A stretch of DNA of 52,681 nucleotides from the NCBI GenBank assembly GCA_002238415.1, contig MPMI01000041.1, forward strand, positions 1 through 52,681, in the 5' to 3' direction. The notes beneath the pieces were generated by a model that searched no databases, was not told where the DNA came from, and saw only the letters and a program-made list of their open reading frames with translations. Origin of the DNA: Desulfurellaceae bacterium bin18 (GTDB taxonomy: Bacteria; Desulfobacterota; Binatia; Bin18). Below are positions 1-9,749 of the stretch, in pieces. The position numbers and the translations under genes were made by a program. The stretch's first letter is position 1. Every line of letters begins with the position of its first letter.

Positions 1-950
<950 letters not shown>

Positions 951-1005
951 CTTTCTTCTCCGGAAGAGTTACCACTTGCGTGTATCTGCACTTCTAATGG
1001 TCTGA

Positions 1006-1053
1006 CCTAACGAAAAAAGGGGTCCCGTTACGGGGACCCCTTTTTTCGTTAGG
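1006..1053. terminator. Bidirectional intrinsic terminator after the 23S rRNA
   Basis: A near-perfect inverted repeat: a GC-rich core (GGGGTCCC / GGGACCCC) closed by a small loop and flanked by an A-run on the left and a T-run on the right. It therefore works as a U-tailed hairpin on both strands. It would end the rRNA transcript on the plus strand and the zinc-ribbon/larE/cysK unit on the minus strand. Confidence 0.95.
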
Positions 1054-1079
1054 TATCTCAGAAAGATCGTTCGAGGAAT

Positions 1080-1277
1080 TTATTGCTTTGGCTCTATCTT
1101 TCTTCCGTATGTCACTTCCCCTTTGTCGACTCGTAACGAGAAGCCACAGTTAGGATTCGTGCAAACCCACGCCTTAAATAAAACAGAAGCCCCTTCCTGT
1201 CCATAATCGGATAAAGGGATAAGCTCTCCCTCCTCGTCGCACTTCAAGCATTTTGGAAAATATGTTGGAAGATCCAT
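1080..1277 (-). CDS. Small zinc-ribbon-like hypothetical protein (65 aa)
   Basis: I do not recognise a named family. The protein has two cysteine pairs, CLKC near the N-terminus and CTNPNC in the middle, spaced as in a small zinc ribbon that could bind one metal ion. The ATG at 1277 is chosen because AAGGAG lies seven bases upstream; an in-frame GTG directly before it (1280) is possible. It sits between the rRNA terminator and larE on the same strand as larE-cysK, about 70 bp downstream of larE, so it may be the last gene of that unit. The molecular role is unknown. Confidence 0.7.
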   Translation of the reverse strand: MDLPTYFPKCLKCDEEGELIPLSDYGQEGASVLFKAWVCTNPNCGFSLRVDKGEVTYGRKIEPKQ

Positions 1278-1349
1278 CACCCCACTCCTTTCAGAACAGA
1301 TTTCCCCTCCTCCATTCTCTTTTCACACTGACACTGTTGACAATAAAAA

Positions 1350-2216
1350 TCAAGCAAAAGGTTTTGTAGATACATGTGCCGTTTTAAGCCCTATGTTGAA
1401 AACGCCGCTTTTGTACCCTTCCAAATCTAACGTGACGAGAGGAATACCAAGAGATTTGAGTTTCGCTCCTATTTTCTGGAGGACCTCTTCAGAAGCCACT
1501 TTCTTTAGCGATTCTCTCCCAATTTCGATTCGTGCGCTCTTCCCATTATAACGGACGCGAACCTGGGTGATACCCAGGGTATAAAGAAAATCCTCCGCTT
1601 GAGCGATATGAGAGAGCATGGTCGCCGTAATATGGGTTCCATAAGGAATTCTGGACGAAAGACACGGAGAGGCCGGCTTATCCCAGGTAGAGAGCCCCAA
1701 CGTCCGGCTGGCTTGACGGATATCTGCTTTCGTTAGTCCAGCTTCAACCAAAGGGTGAAAAACATTATACTCCTTTGCCGACTGGAGACCCGGCCGATAA
1801 TCGGTCAGGTCGTCAAGATTGATCCCATCGGCAATGCTATCCAATGCGAGACGCTTGGCTTCTCTCTGGCAGATTTCATATAAGGAGTTTTTGCAGAAAT
1901 AACACCGATTAATAGGGTTCGCAGCGTATTCCGATATATCCAGTTCATTATGCTGGATGCGCAGGAGTTTCACCTTCAGCCTTTTGGCCAGTGCGACTGC
2001 TTGTCGTTCATCGTGAGGTGGGGTCGAGGGTGAAACCGTCATCAGCGCGATAACGTCATTGTGTAAAATCTGAGAAGCAACTGCCAGGAGAAAGCTGGAG
2101 TCAACTCCGCCTGAAAAAGCGAGGAGGGTAGGCCCCATCTTTTCAAGGTGGACTTTAAGACTGTCGATTTTTTGAGCGAGTTCGGTATCCATATCCGTAT
2201 ACGGCTCAATGTTCAC
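1350..2216 (-). CDS. larE: LarE-type ATP-dependent sacrificial sulfur transferase (288 aa)
   Basis: PP-loop ATP pyrophosphatase of the LarE family. LarE donates sulfur to the pyridinium-dithiocarboxylate precursor of the nickel-pincer cofactor of lactate racemase. Visible features are the PP-loop SGGVDSS at residues 35-41, a CYFC pair (C105, C108) and a conserved cysteine in ASPCLSSR (C185). LarE proteins act through either a single sacrificial cysteine or a three-cysteine cluster site; which type this is cannot be settled here. The frame stays open upstream inside cysK, but a GTG start at 2216, one base after the cysK stop and preceded by GGAGGG, gives the usual family length. That indicates translational coupling to cysK. 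No larB or larC is nearby. Confidence 0.9.
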   Translation of the reverse strand: MNIEPYTDMDTELAQKIDSLKVHLEKMGPTLLAFSGGVDSSFLLAVASQILHNDVIALMTVSPSTPPHDERQAVALAKRLKVKLLRIQHNELDISEYAANPINRCYFCKNSLYEICQREAKRLALDSIADGINLDDLTDYRPGLQSAKEYNVFHPLVEAGLTKADIRQASRTLGLSTWDKPASPCLSSRIPYGTHITATMLSHIAQAEDFLYTLGITQVRVRYNGKSARIEIGRESLKKVASEEVLQKIGAKLKSLGIPLVTLDLEGYKSGVFNIGLKTAHVSTKPFA

Positions 2217-2217
2217 G

Positions 2218-3156
2218 TTAAATGCCCTCCGCATGGAAGATGTCTGTTGTGAGATAACGCTCTCCAGCATCACAAAAGATGGTGAGAACGGTCTTCCCTT
2301 CTCCCAAATTGCTTGCCACTCGGACGGATGCTGCACAGACTGCACCAGATGAAATGCCCACAAGAATACCTTCCTGGCGGGCGAGGTCCCGTGTATAGGT
2401 TGCGGCTTCTTCATCTGACACGGAGAGGACCTCATCGTAGATTTTTGTATCCAAAATTGAGGGAACAAAGCCTGCACCAATACCTTGGATGTTATGGTAG
2501 CCGGGATCTTTTCCTTCAAGAACGGAAGAAGCAGTCGGCTCAACGGCAAAGATTTGGAGCTGCGGATATGCTTGCTTCAGTATTTCTCCAACTCCAGTGA
2601 TTGTTCCACCAGTCCCAACCCCAAGGACGAGAGCATCCAGGTGAGGGAGTTGCTGCAAGATTTCTTGGGCGGTTGTTTGCCGATGTATTTCTGGGTTTGC
2701 TGGATTATCGAATTGTTGTGGCATAAAATAGTCAGGGTGACTGGCAGCGGTTTGTTGCGCTTTTTGAATCGCCGCGTGCATCCCTTTTGTATCTGGCGTC
2801 AAAATAAGGTCGGCACCGTATGCGGCAAGAAGGTTCTGACGTTCTTCGCTCATCGTATCCGGCATTGTGAGGGTCAATTGATAACCCTTCACTGCCGCAA
2901 CAAGGGCGAGGCCAATCCCTGTGTTACCACTCGTAGGCTCGACAATGGTCATTCCAGGCGTTAACTCTCCCGAGCGTTCCGCCGCTTCGATCATGCTGAG
3001 ACAAATCCGGTCTTTAAGGCTTCCGCCAGGGTTGAGTGATTCAAGCTTCGCCCATATCTCGGCGCTCCCAGGGCGAGGAATATTGCGGAGTTGAACAATG
3101 GGAGTATTCCCAATGAGTTGAAGGAGAGAATCTGCGACTTGGCAGGGCGCAGGCAT
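2218..3156 (-). CDS. cysK: Cysteine synthase / O-acetylserine sulfhydrylase (312 aa)
   Basis: PLP-dependent fold-type II enzyme that makes L-cysteine from O-acetyl-L-serine and sulfide. Residues 10-60 contain IGNTP and the PLP-lysine motif GSLKDR (K48). SGNTG (substrate loop) and the phosphate-binding GTGGTITG follow, with GISSG near the C-terminus. Length is typical for CysK/CysM. It is the first gene of a minus-strand unit with larE, which begins one base after its stop. This suggests shared control of cysteine and thiol-sulfur supply. The ATG start at 3156 lacks a clear Shine-Dalgarno sequence. The CysK versus CysM assignment is by general resemblance only. Confidence 0.93.
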   Translation of the reverse strand: MPAPCQVADSLLQLIGNTPIVQLRNIPRPGSAEIWAKLESLNPGGSLKDRICLSMIEAAERSGELTPGMTIVEPTSGNTGIGLALVAAVKGYQLTLTMPDTMSEERQNLLAAYGADLILTPDTKGMHAAIQKAQQTAASHPDYFMPQQFDNPANPEIHRQTTAQEILQQLPHLDALVLGVGTGGTITGVGEILKQAYPQLQIFAVEPTASSVLEGKDPGYHNIQGIGAGFVPSILDTKIYDEVLSVSDEEAATYTRDLARQEGILVGISSGAVCAASVRVASNLGEGKTVLTIFCDAGERYLTTDIFHAEGI

Positions 3157-3241
3157 AATGCACGAATAAAAAGGCTCAGCGCTTAAGCACTAAAGAATCC
3201 CTCCCACGCTATCCAGGTACACCTTGAAAGTCAATTCAGAG

Positions 3242-4219
3242 ATGGCCCGTACAATCATCCTTTTTCCTGGCAGTCTTGGCGACTTTCTCTGTTTTTTACC
3301 TGCTTTACAGGCAATTGGACAGCAACAACGCAACCTCGTTGTTGTCGGCAGAGAGACGACGCGTGCCCTTCTTGGGAACTTCGCATGCTTCCCTCGATCC
3401 GTCTCGGTACAGACTGTTTCCATCGATGATGCGCGTTTTGCTCGCCTTTTTGCTTCTCATTCTTCAGCCAAAGACGCTGATCTCGACCGCTTTTTTTCGC
3501 CTGCCATCTCAGTTTTATCGTGGTTTGGTGCTTCTCTCCCGCAGTTGAAGAAGCATCTGGAGCAATACGCGCCTGGTCGAGCCACGGTCTTCCCCTTTTT
3601 CTCAGGCCAGGTTGAGTCTCATGCCAGCGCTTATTATTTGAGTTGTCTGGGGGAGACGGAAGAGAAGCGGCTGCCCAGACCTCCTTCCATACAACTCAAA
3701 GAGCCATGGCTCCAATGGGGAGTGGAATATTGGCGACAACGAGGATGGGAGTCGAAGCATGTCTTAATAGTCCATCCAGGCAGCGGTGGGCAGAGAAAAC
3801 GATGGAGAGCAGAAGGATTTCGGCACGTGGCCGAGTGGTGGAGGGACAGCGAAGACCGGGAAGTGCTCATATTGCTTGGGCCTGCCGAGGCGGAGGAAGG
3901 CGAGTATTGGCGTCGCTATGGCCATGCTGAGACATCTCTTGAACTCCAACAGGTCGCGAGTATCCTCATCCGAGCAAGCTGTTATATAGGAAACGACTCT
4001 GGAGTGAGCCATCTTGCCGGGGCGGTCGGCGCACAAGGCGTCGTCATATTTGGACCGACTCGACCCGAACAATGGCGTCCTCTCGGGGGAGGGCTTCAGG
4101 TCATCAAAAATACCTGCTACCGCGAGAAATGGCCGGATCGAGAGGGGATCTCTCTGGAAGAAGTAACGCCAGAACAAGTCTTGGGGAGACTGATCTCAGG
4201 GCGTAGACGTGCCCGCTGA
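3242..4219 (+). CDS. Glycosyltransferase family 9 (heptosyltransferase-like) protein (325 aa)
   Basis: Resembles ADP-heptose:LPS heptosyltransferases (GT9). It starts with a beta-strand/loop IILFPGSLGD that matches the N-terminal acceptor loop of the family. The C-terminal half has VHPGSGGQRKRW and then GNDSGVSHLAGAVG followed by FGPTRPEQWRP, the nucleotide-sugar binding region. It would transfer a heptose or similar sugar during LPS core or glycan assembly at the inner face of the inner membrane. The ATG at 3242 is preferred because the GT9 fold begins right after it; a TTG at 3224 is also in frame. No other LPS genes are adjacent, so the acceptor is unknown. Confidence 0.8.
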   Translation: MARTIILFPGSLGDFLCFLPALQAIGQQQRNLVVVGRETTRALLGNFACFPRSVSVQTVSIDDARFARLFASHSSAKDADLDRFFSPAISVLSWFGASLPQLKKHLEQYAPGRATVFPFFSGQVESHASAYYLSCLGETEEKRLPRPPSIQLKEPWLQWGVEYWRQRGWESKHVLIVHPGSGGQRKRWRAEGFRHVAEWWRDSEDREVLILLGPAEAEEGEYWRRYGHAETSLELQQVASILIRASCYIGNDSGVSHLAGAVGAQGVVIFGPTRPEQWRPLGGGLQVIKNTCYREKWPDREGISLEEVTPEQVLGRLISGRRRAR

Positions 4220-4288
4220 GTGTCAAAGCGTGCGAGAACCCACTATAGTGTGGCATAATGGGTTGTACAATGATGGAGGGTCACTTCA

Positions 4289-4744
4289 ATGAGCGAAGAA
4301 GAACAAGAGCGGGGCCAGGGATTTCGGGTTACTGATCGCCGCCGCTTCTCTCCAGAATCAGGAGAGCCCCAATCAACGCAGACAGAGGAGGGCGCTGAGG
4401 ATACTCGGCAAGGCTCGGCGCCACCCCAAGCTGAGACGCAGGAGACATCAGCGCCAGATCGCCCCCATGAGGCCGCGTCTGATCAAATTGAGATTACTTT
4501 TTCGAGCTTTATTCTTGGACTGAGTACGCAGGCGCTCATGTCTCTCGGGGAGATTCCAGCCACCCCTGGTCAGGCAACCCGAACCGATCTGACCGCAGCG
4601 CAGCAGATGATCGATATACTTGCCATGTTACAACAAAAAACTGCCGGTAACCTTGATGCAGGTGAGGGGCAGATGCTGGAAAACGTGCTGTACGATTTGC
4701 GGATGCGATACGTCGAGCTCAAAAGGGGAGGACATCCAGCATAG
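4289..4744 (+). CDS. DUF1844 domain protein (151 aa)
   Basis: The N-terminal ~65 residues are low-complexity, rich in Glu, Gln, Ser and Pro, and probably disordered. The C-terminal ~80 residues match the DUF1844 pattern: ITFSSFILGLSTQALMSLGE, then a helical segment with AQQMIDILAMLQQKT and LENVLYDLRMRYVEL. DUF1844 proteins are common in Desulfobacterota, Acidobacteria and relatives and have no established function. The ATG at 4289 is preceded by GGAGGGTCACTTCA, a clear ribosome-binding site. It lies just upstream of the penicillin-binding protein gene and may share its transcript. Confidence 0.88.
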   Translation: MSEEEQERGQGFRVTDRRRFSPESGEPQSTQTEEGAEDTRQGSAPPQAETQETSAPDRPHEAASDQIEITFSSFILGLSTQALMSLGEIPATPGQATRTDLTAAQQMIDILAMLQQKTAGNLDAGEGQMLENVLYDLRMRYVELKRGGHPA

Positions 4745-4792
4745 TGCGGCGACACCGCCATTGATATTGGCAACTCTCCGCTCTTATTTGTG

Positions 4793-7255
4793 ATGGATAT
4801 GCAACGGATATTCTGGAGTCTCATTGGTTTTCTTTTCCTGGGGCTGCTTGGAACTGCGAGCGTTCTTGGCTGGCAGTTTTACCACAAATTAGAAGACGCA
4901 GCCGTTCAGCGCTTCTCTGACCATCGCTGGGCAGTACCGTCCAAGGTCTATGCGCATCCGCTCCTCCTTTACCCTGGGCTCAAGGTCGAAGAGGCTGCGC
5001 TCTTTGACCATCTGGCTCGCTTGGATTATCAACAGGTCGAACACCCCATTCGTGCCCGGGGAGACTATTGGCGCAATGCCCAAAGCGGAGAAGTCCAGAT
5101 TTTTTTACGGGAATCCACGTATCCCGGACGAGAGCGCTCAGCCCGACGGATTTTGCTGTCCATACAGCAGGGGCGGATCGAACGCCTGACCGATCTTGAC
5201 GATCAGACTGTAATCCAGGCCATCGAGACGGAGCCGGAAATCATTACGCGTTTCTATGCTCAATCGTGGGAAGAACGTAGGGTGGTAAAACTCTACGTTC
5301 TTCCCTCTCTGCTGGTCAAAGCCGTGCTGGCGGCTGAAGATCACCGCTTTTTTGAACATAGCGGGGTTGATTGGTGGCGCATCTTGGGAGCTTTATGGGC
5401 AAACGTCACTGCTGGACGAACCGTCCAAGGTGGCAGCACGCTGACGCAGCAGCTGATTAAGAACTTCTTTCTTTCCCAAGAAAGAACCATCAAGCGCAAG
5501 CTGACCGAAGTCTGTCTGGCGCTCATTATTGAAAATCATTATTCCAAGCTGCAAATTCTCGAGAATTATTTGAATGAAATTTACTTAGGTCAGCGGGGCG
5601 CAAAGAGTATTTTGGGTATTTGGGAAGCAGCTCGATTCTACTTTGGAAAGGCGCCCCGGGATCTAACGCTCGGAGAAATGGCGATTATTGCTGGCATGAT
5701 CAAAGCGCCGAACCGATATGCCCCCAACCGTCATCCTGAGCGTGCCATCCTGCGGCGGAATCACATTCTCCAAAGAATGGTCACATTAGGGACCATTACG
5801 GAAGAGGAAGCAGACGCTGCCCTGCACGAAGAAGCGGGCCCGCGCCAGATGCCACCTGAGAAAAATAAAGCGCCGTATTTTGTTGATTTCATCAGAAAAG
5901 AGCTTGAAGCGAACTACCCGGCTGGAACATTGACCAAGGCCGGGCTCAATATCTTTACTGTTCTAGACATGCGACTTCAGCAGATCGCGCGCGAAGTCAT
6001 TCAGACAGGGCTGACGGAACTGGAGGAAAAGCATCCGCAGTTGAAACGAGAGATGCCCGAAGAGCGCCTCCAGGCCTGCCTTGTCGCGATCCAACCCCAA
6101 ACGGGACATATTCTCGCTTTAGTGGGTGGACGTGACTACCAGGTGTCGCAGTTTAATCGGACGGTACAAGCGCGCCGGCAACTGGGCTCGATCTTTAAGC
6201 CAGTGGTGTTCCTGGCGGCCCTTGAAAAAGAAAGACAGCAGAGAGACGGTCGGTTCCTGCCCACCAGTCTCGTGAACGATGCGCCCTTCAGTTGGTTCTA
6301 TGAAGATAAAGAATGGAGTCCACGGAACTATAAAAATCGCTATCGTGGCATGGTAAGTCTTCGAAAAGCTCTTGAAAAATCGTCGAATGCGGCGACGGCG
6401 CGTATTGCCCAGGAAGTCGGCCTTGAACCTGCTCGCCAAATGGCCGTTCGTCTGGGCTTTACCAGTCCTTTGCCGGCTTACCCCTCCCTTGCTCTCGGAG
6501 CGGCTGAGGTGACTCCCCTCGAGGTCGCCTTCGCGTATAGCACTCTGGCCAATCAAGGCATTGCGACCCGACCGGAGACGATTCACTGGATCACCAGTCG
6601 CACGGGGGAAATGATTGAGCAGCACCAGATGACAGTCGAACAGCGGATTCATCCGGACGATGTCTATGTTTTGACTCACCTGCTGGAGGGAGTCATGAAA
6701 CAGGGAACGGGTGTGGGGGCCCGTCGGCGAGGATTTGTCCGTCCTGCCGCAGGAAAGACGGGCACCACGAACGATTACGGGGATGCCTGGTTTGTCGGTT
6801 ATACGCCCGATCTCTTAACGGTGGTGTGGGTCGGGTTTGATCGCCGGGTCTCGCTCAACCTCTCGGGTGCCCAAGCGGCCTTGCCTATCTGGACTGCATT
6901 TATGAAACGCGCGACCGTGGGGATGCCGATCACGGATTTCTCGTCTCCGCCTGGGGTCACTCTAGTGGCGATTGATCAACAAACCGGTCTGCGTGCGACT
7001 CCACATTGTCCCAAGGTGATGCAAGAGGCTTTCCCAAAGGGGCGGGAGCCGATTCTTTCGTGCCCGTATCACACTTCTGGCCCAACTCCGCCTCGTCCTC
7101 CCGTTCGGACGACATCGTCAGACTACCAATCTCCAGCACCAAAACTTCCTGTTGGCGAGTCGACGGCGGTGTTGTCTGAGTCCATGCATCCCGTTTCAAT
7201 AGATTCGCCATCACTGCAGCCGAGCCGGTCAAAACCATGGTGGCATATATTGTAA
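4793..7255 (+). CDS. Class A penicillin-binding protein, PBP1b type (820 aa)
   Basis: Bifunctional peptidoglycan glycosyltransferase/DD-transpeptidase anchored by one N-terminal transmembrane helix (about residues 6-28). Residues ~45-130 (VPSKVYA onward) look like the UB2H domain of PBP1b. The GT51 domain shows EDHRFFEHSGVD (catalytic Glu at ~182) and GGSTLTQQLIKN. The transpeptidase has SIFK (S466 nucleophile), the SxN motif SSN (S530-N532) and KTG (K655). A proline-rich tail of ~70 residues ends the protein. An in-frame GTG at 4790 directly precedes the chosen ATG and no strong ribosome-binding site distinguishes them. The downstream TPR gene starts 19 nt before its stop, implying coupling. 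Confidence 0.95.
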   Translation: MDMQRIFWSLIGFLFLGLLGTASVLGWQFYHKLEDAAVQRFSDHRWAVPSKVYAHPLLLYPGLKVEEAALFDHLARLDYQQVEHPIRARGDYWRNAQSGEVQIFLRESTYPGRERSARRILLSIQQGRIERLTDLDDQTVIQAIETEPEIITRFYAQSWEERRVVKLYVLPSLLVKAVLAAEDHRFFEHSGVDWWRILGALWANVTAGRTVQGGSTLTQQLIKNFFLSQERTIKRKLTEVCLALIIENHYSKLQILENYLNEIYLGQRGAKSILGIWEAARFYFGKAPRDLTLGEMAIIAGMIKAPNRYAPNRHPERAILRRNHILQRMVTLGTITEEEADAALHEEAGPRQMPPEKNKAPYFVDFIRKELEANYPAGTLTKAGLNIFTVLDMRLQQIAREVIQTGLTELEEKHPQLKREMPEERLQACLVAIQPQTGHILALVGGRDYQVSQFNRTVQARRQLGSIFKPVVFLAALEKERQQRDGRFLPTSLVNDAPFSWFYEDKEWSPRNYKNRYRGMVSLRKALEKSSNAATARIAQEVGLEPARQMAVRLGFTSPLPAYPSLALGAAEVTPLEVAFAYSTLANQGIATRPETIHWITSRTGEMIEQHQMTVEQRIHPDDVYVLTHLLEGVMKQGTGVGARRRGFVRPAAGKTGTTNDYGDAWFVGYTPDLLTVVWVGFDRRVSLNLSGAQAALPIWTAFMKRATVGMPITDFSSPPGVTLVAIDQQTGLRATPHCPKVMQEAFPKGREPILSCPYHTSGPTPPRPPVRTTSSDYQSPAPKLPVGESTAVLSESMHPVSIDSPSLQPSRSKPWWHIL

Positions 7256-7854
7256 TCGCCCTGCTGCGCTCTCTATTGAGATCTCTGCTGCCGAGTACCA
7301 TTCTCGTGCTGGCAGGTGGAAGTCTGGCTGGATACGCGCAAGAGGGTGAAGCCTATAATCAAATTGGAGAAGCGGCACAGAATGGGAGGCAATTCCCGTA
7401 CCAGGGGATAATGATGCCAGAGCAAATGGCTCCCCCCCTGCCTGATCCTGCCATATTTTCTCCCCAGGATCGCATAGCCCTCCATTTTGTAGAACAAGGT
7501 CAGGCCGCGTTGATCCGGGAAGATTTCCATCGCGCCCGTATCCTTTTTGAGCGAGCAGTGAATATTGCTCCTTTGCAACCCTACGGCTATTACTTTCTTG
7601 GCCGTACGACCTTTGCTCAAGGTGATGCCCGCCAAGCTTTGGTATTTTTACTGAAAGTAGAACTCGTGTTATCGGAATCGGAAGAGGACGCTGAGTGGAT
7701 GGCGAAAACGAAATGTCTCCAAGGAATGATTCATGAGGATTTAGGAGCATATGAGGACGCTCGGCTCAGTTACCAGCGCTGCCTGGAAATTTCTCCTCAA
7801 AGCCTACGTGCCATTAGTGCCCTTGCCCGGCTGCCGGATGAAAGTACGCCGTGA
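7237..7854 (+). CDS. TPR-repeat exported protein (205 aa)
   Basis: An N-terminal hydrophobic segment (about residues 3-30, ending near LAGYAQ) is a likely signal peptide. The rest contains about three tetratricopeptide-like helical pairs: ALIREDFHRARILFERAVNIAP, then GYYFLGRTTFAQGDARQAL, then MIHEDLGAYEDARLSYQRCL. TPRs are protein-interaction scaffolds. The gene overlaps the end of the penicillin-binding protein gene by 19 nt and its stop overlaps the tsaD GTG (GTGA). A periplasmic partner role for the penicillin-binding protein is plausible (compare lipoprotein activators of class A PBPs), but nothing in the sequence proves it. Confidence 0.8.
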   Translation: MVAYIVIALLRSLLRSLLPSTILVLAGGSLAGYAQEGEAYNQIGEAAQNGRQFPYQGIMMPEQMAPPLPDPAIFSPQDRIALHFVEQGQAALIREDFHRARILFERAVNIAPLQPYGYYFLGRTTFAQGDARQALVFLLKVELVLSESEEDAEWMAKTKCLQGMIHEDLGAYEDARLSYQRCLEISPQSLRAISALARLPDESTP

Positions 7855-8873
7855 ACATGCCCGGTCAAAAGGCTCTCACGGTCTTGGGCATTGAGTCCTC
7901 GTGCGATGACACGGCCGTGGCCGTCCTGCGTGGACGCCGCATCCTGTCTAACATTGTCTCGTCTCAGGACGCGATTCATGGCCCCTATGGTGGGATCGTG
8001 CCCGAACTGGCCTCGCGGCAGCACATACAAAATGCCCTTCCCGTTCTCGATGCGGCGTTGGAGCAAGCCGACATTACTCTCAACGCTATTGACGGGATTG
8101 CCGTCACTGCTGGGCCGGGTTTGGTCGGTTCGTTGCTGGTTGGCGTGTCGCTTGCGAAATCGCTCGCCTTTGCCAAGAATCTCCCCTTTATTGGTATCAA
8201 TCACCTTGAGGGGCATCTGCTGGCGGTGCAGCTCGAACACGAGGTCGATTTTCCATTCCTGTGCGTGTTAGTGTCCGGCGGCCATACGAGTTTATATCTT
8301 GCGCGGGACTGGGGACACTACCAGCGTCTTGGCGCGACCCGGGATGATGCGGCTGGCGAGGCGTTCGATAAAGGCGCGAAAATGCTCGGCCTCGGATACC
8401 CGGGCGGTCGGATTATCGATGAACTCGCCAAAGCAGGCCAACGGGACGCCATTCGGTTCCCCCGTGCGCGTATCAAAAAGGCGAGGTATGACTTTAGCTA
8501 TAGCGGGCTCAAGACTGCCCTGCGTCAATTTCTCGCCTCTCCGGAGCGAGAGCGGCATACCCAGGCTGATATAGCTGCCAGTTACCAAGAAGCCGTAGTG
8601 GACACCGTGGTGGACACCACCATACGAGCGGCTCATGATCTGAACATCCGCCGCGTTGTTGTCTCCGGTGGCGTCTCAGCCAATTCTCGACTGCGCCAAT
8701 GTATGACCGAAGCCGGAGAGCAAAACGATTTTCGAGCTTTCTTTCCGTCGTTGAAGCTGTGTACGGATAATGCGGCGATGATCGCTTTTGCCGGTGTCTG
8801 GCGTCTTGCTGCGGGACAGCGTTCTGGACTGGACCTGAATGCGTCTGCTGTGCTGCCGTTAGAAAATATCTAG
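7851..8873 (+). CDS. tsaD: tRNA N6-adenosine threonylcarbamoyltransferase TsaD (340 aa)
   Basis: Catalyses transfer of the threonylcarbamoyl group to A37 of ANN-decoding tRNAs, together with TsaB and TsaE. Signature elements: GIESSCDDT near the N-terminus, the metal-binding GINHLEGH, SGGHT, the ASKH-fold nucleotide segments DDAAGEAFDK and GLGYPGG, and VVSGGVSANSRLR near the C-terminus. Length is normal. The GTG at 7851 overlaps the stop of the TPR gene; an ATG two codons later (7857) is the alternative start. tsaB and tsaE are not in the window. Confidence 0.96.
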   Translation: MNMPGQKALTVLGIESSCDDTAVAVLRGRRILSNIVSSQDAIHGPYGGIVPELASRQHIQNALPVLDAALEQADITLNAIDGIAVTAGPGLVGSLLVGVSLAKSLAFAKNLPFIGINHLEGHLLAVQLEHEVDFPFLCVLVSGGHTSLYLARDWGHYQRLGATRDDAAGEAFDKGAKMLGLGYPGGRIIDELAKAGQRDAIRFPRARIKKARYDFSYSGLKTALRQFLASPERERHTQADIAASYQEAVVDTVVDTTIRAAHDLNIRRVVVSGGVSANSRLRQCMTEAGEQNDFRAFFPSLKLCTDNAAMIAFAGVWRLAAGQRSGLDLNASAVLPLENI

Positions 8874-8885
8874 GAGAGCCCCGGT

Positions 8886-9725
8886 GTGAAAGCCGCCCCG
8901 CCGACCTTGCTCCAACAAGCCCGTTTCGCCCTTGGTGAACTTGGCATTCGTCCCCATAAACGTCTTGGTCAGCATTTTCTGATTGATGCCGACGTGATCC
9001 AGCGTATGGTGACAGCGGCGGCCATCCGCCCTGAAGATAACGTGTTGGAGATCGGACCGGGGCTCGGGGCATTATCTGAAGTCTTGGTCAACCAAGCAGG
9101 GCAGCTCATTTTAGTCGAAATGGACACGACTTTGGCTGAACGACTGGCTGAACGCTTCGCCCACGATGGGTACGTCCAGATGATTACGGCTGATTTTCTT
9201 CGCCTGGATCTGAAAGACACGTTTCAAGATCGGTCTCTCAAAGTCGTGGCCAGCCTCCCATACAATGCGGCGACGCCCATACTCTTTCGGTTGCTCGACC
9301 ATCGGACGCAGTTCCCGCAGGCTACCGTCATGCTCCAACGGGAGGTGGCCGAGCGCATTACCGCCTCTCCAGGGACAAAGGCGTATGGCGTGCTGTCCGT
9401 CCTGATTCAACTCTACGCCACGCCGGAAGCAGTGTGCTCGGTTGGGCCCCGCAGCTTTTTCCCCGCGCCACAGGTACACTCTCAAGTGATTAAACTGATT
9501 TTTCACAAAGAGCCTCGGGTTGAAGTGGCCGATGAGGGCCTGTTTCGCCAAATCGTGAAGGCGGCCTTTAATCAACGCCGAAAAACGTTACGCAATGCGT
9601 TGCGCAGTGTTGGTGGGGCAGACCTTGAAGCCATTGGCCAACGGGCGGACATTGACTTACAGCGCCGCGGAGAGACACTGAGTCTTGCGGCGTTCGCGCG
9701 CCTGACAAATAGTTGGCGGGGGTAA
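8886..9725 (+). CDS. rsmA: 16S rRNA (adenine-N6,N6)-dimethyltransferase RsmA/KsgA (279 aa)
   Basis: SAM-dependent enzyme that dimethylates A1518 and A1519 of 16S rRNA late in 30S assembly. Visible motifs are KRLGQHFLIDADVI, the SAM-binding motif VLEIGPGLGALSE, the catalytic-type ASLPYNAATP (the NLPY motif here SLPY) and FFPAPQVHS. The C-terminal domain includes FNQRRKTLRNAL. The GTG start at 8886 is supported by AGGAGAG about eight bases upstream. It follows tsaD by 12 nt, so the two are probably cotranscribed. Confidence 0.95.
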   Translation: MKAAPPTLLQQARFALGELGIRPHKRLGQHFLIDADVIQRMVTAAAIRPEDNVLEIGPGLGALSEVLVNQAGQLILVEMDTTLAERLAERFAHDGYVQMITADFLRLDLKDTFQDRSLKVVASLPYNAATPILFRLLDHRTQFPQATVMLQREVAERITASPGTKAYGVLSVLIQLYATPEAVCSVGPRSFFPAPQVHSQVIKLIFHKEPRVEVADEGLFRQIVKAAFNQRRKTLRNALRSVGGADLEAIGQRADIDLQRRGETLSLAAFARLTNSWRG

Positions 9726-9749
9726 TCCGTACGTATAAAAGGGGACACT

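Noticed and set aside
2217..2549. N-terminal extension of the larE frame through cysK
   Set aside because: The extra ~110 residues overlap cysK on the same strand and have no PP-loop family similarity; a GTG at 2216 with a ribosome-binding site fits LarE length.
4221..4260. Promoter before the DUF1844 gene
   Set aside because: TATAGT and CATAAT hexamers are present but the -35 candidates are poor, so no call was made.
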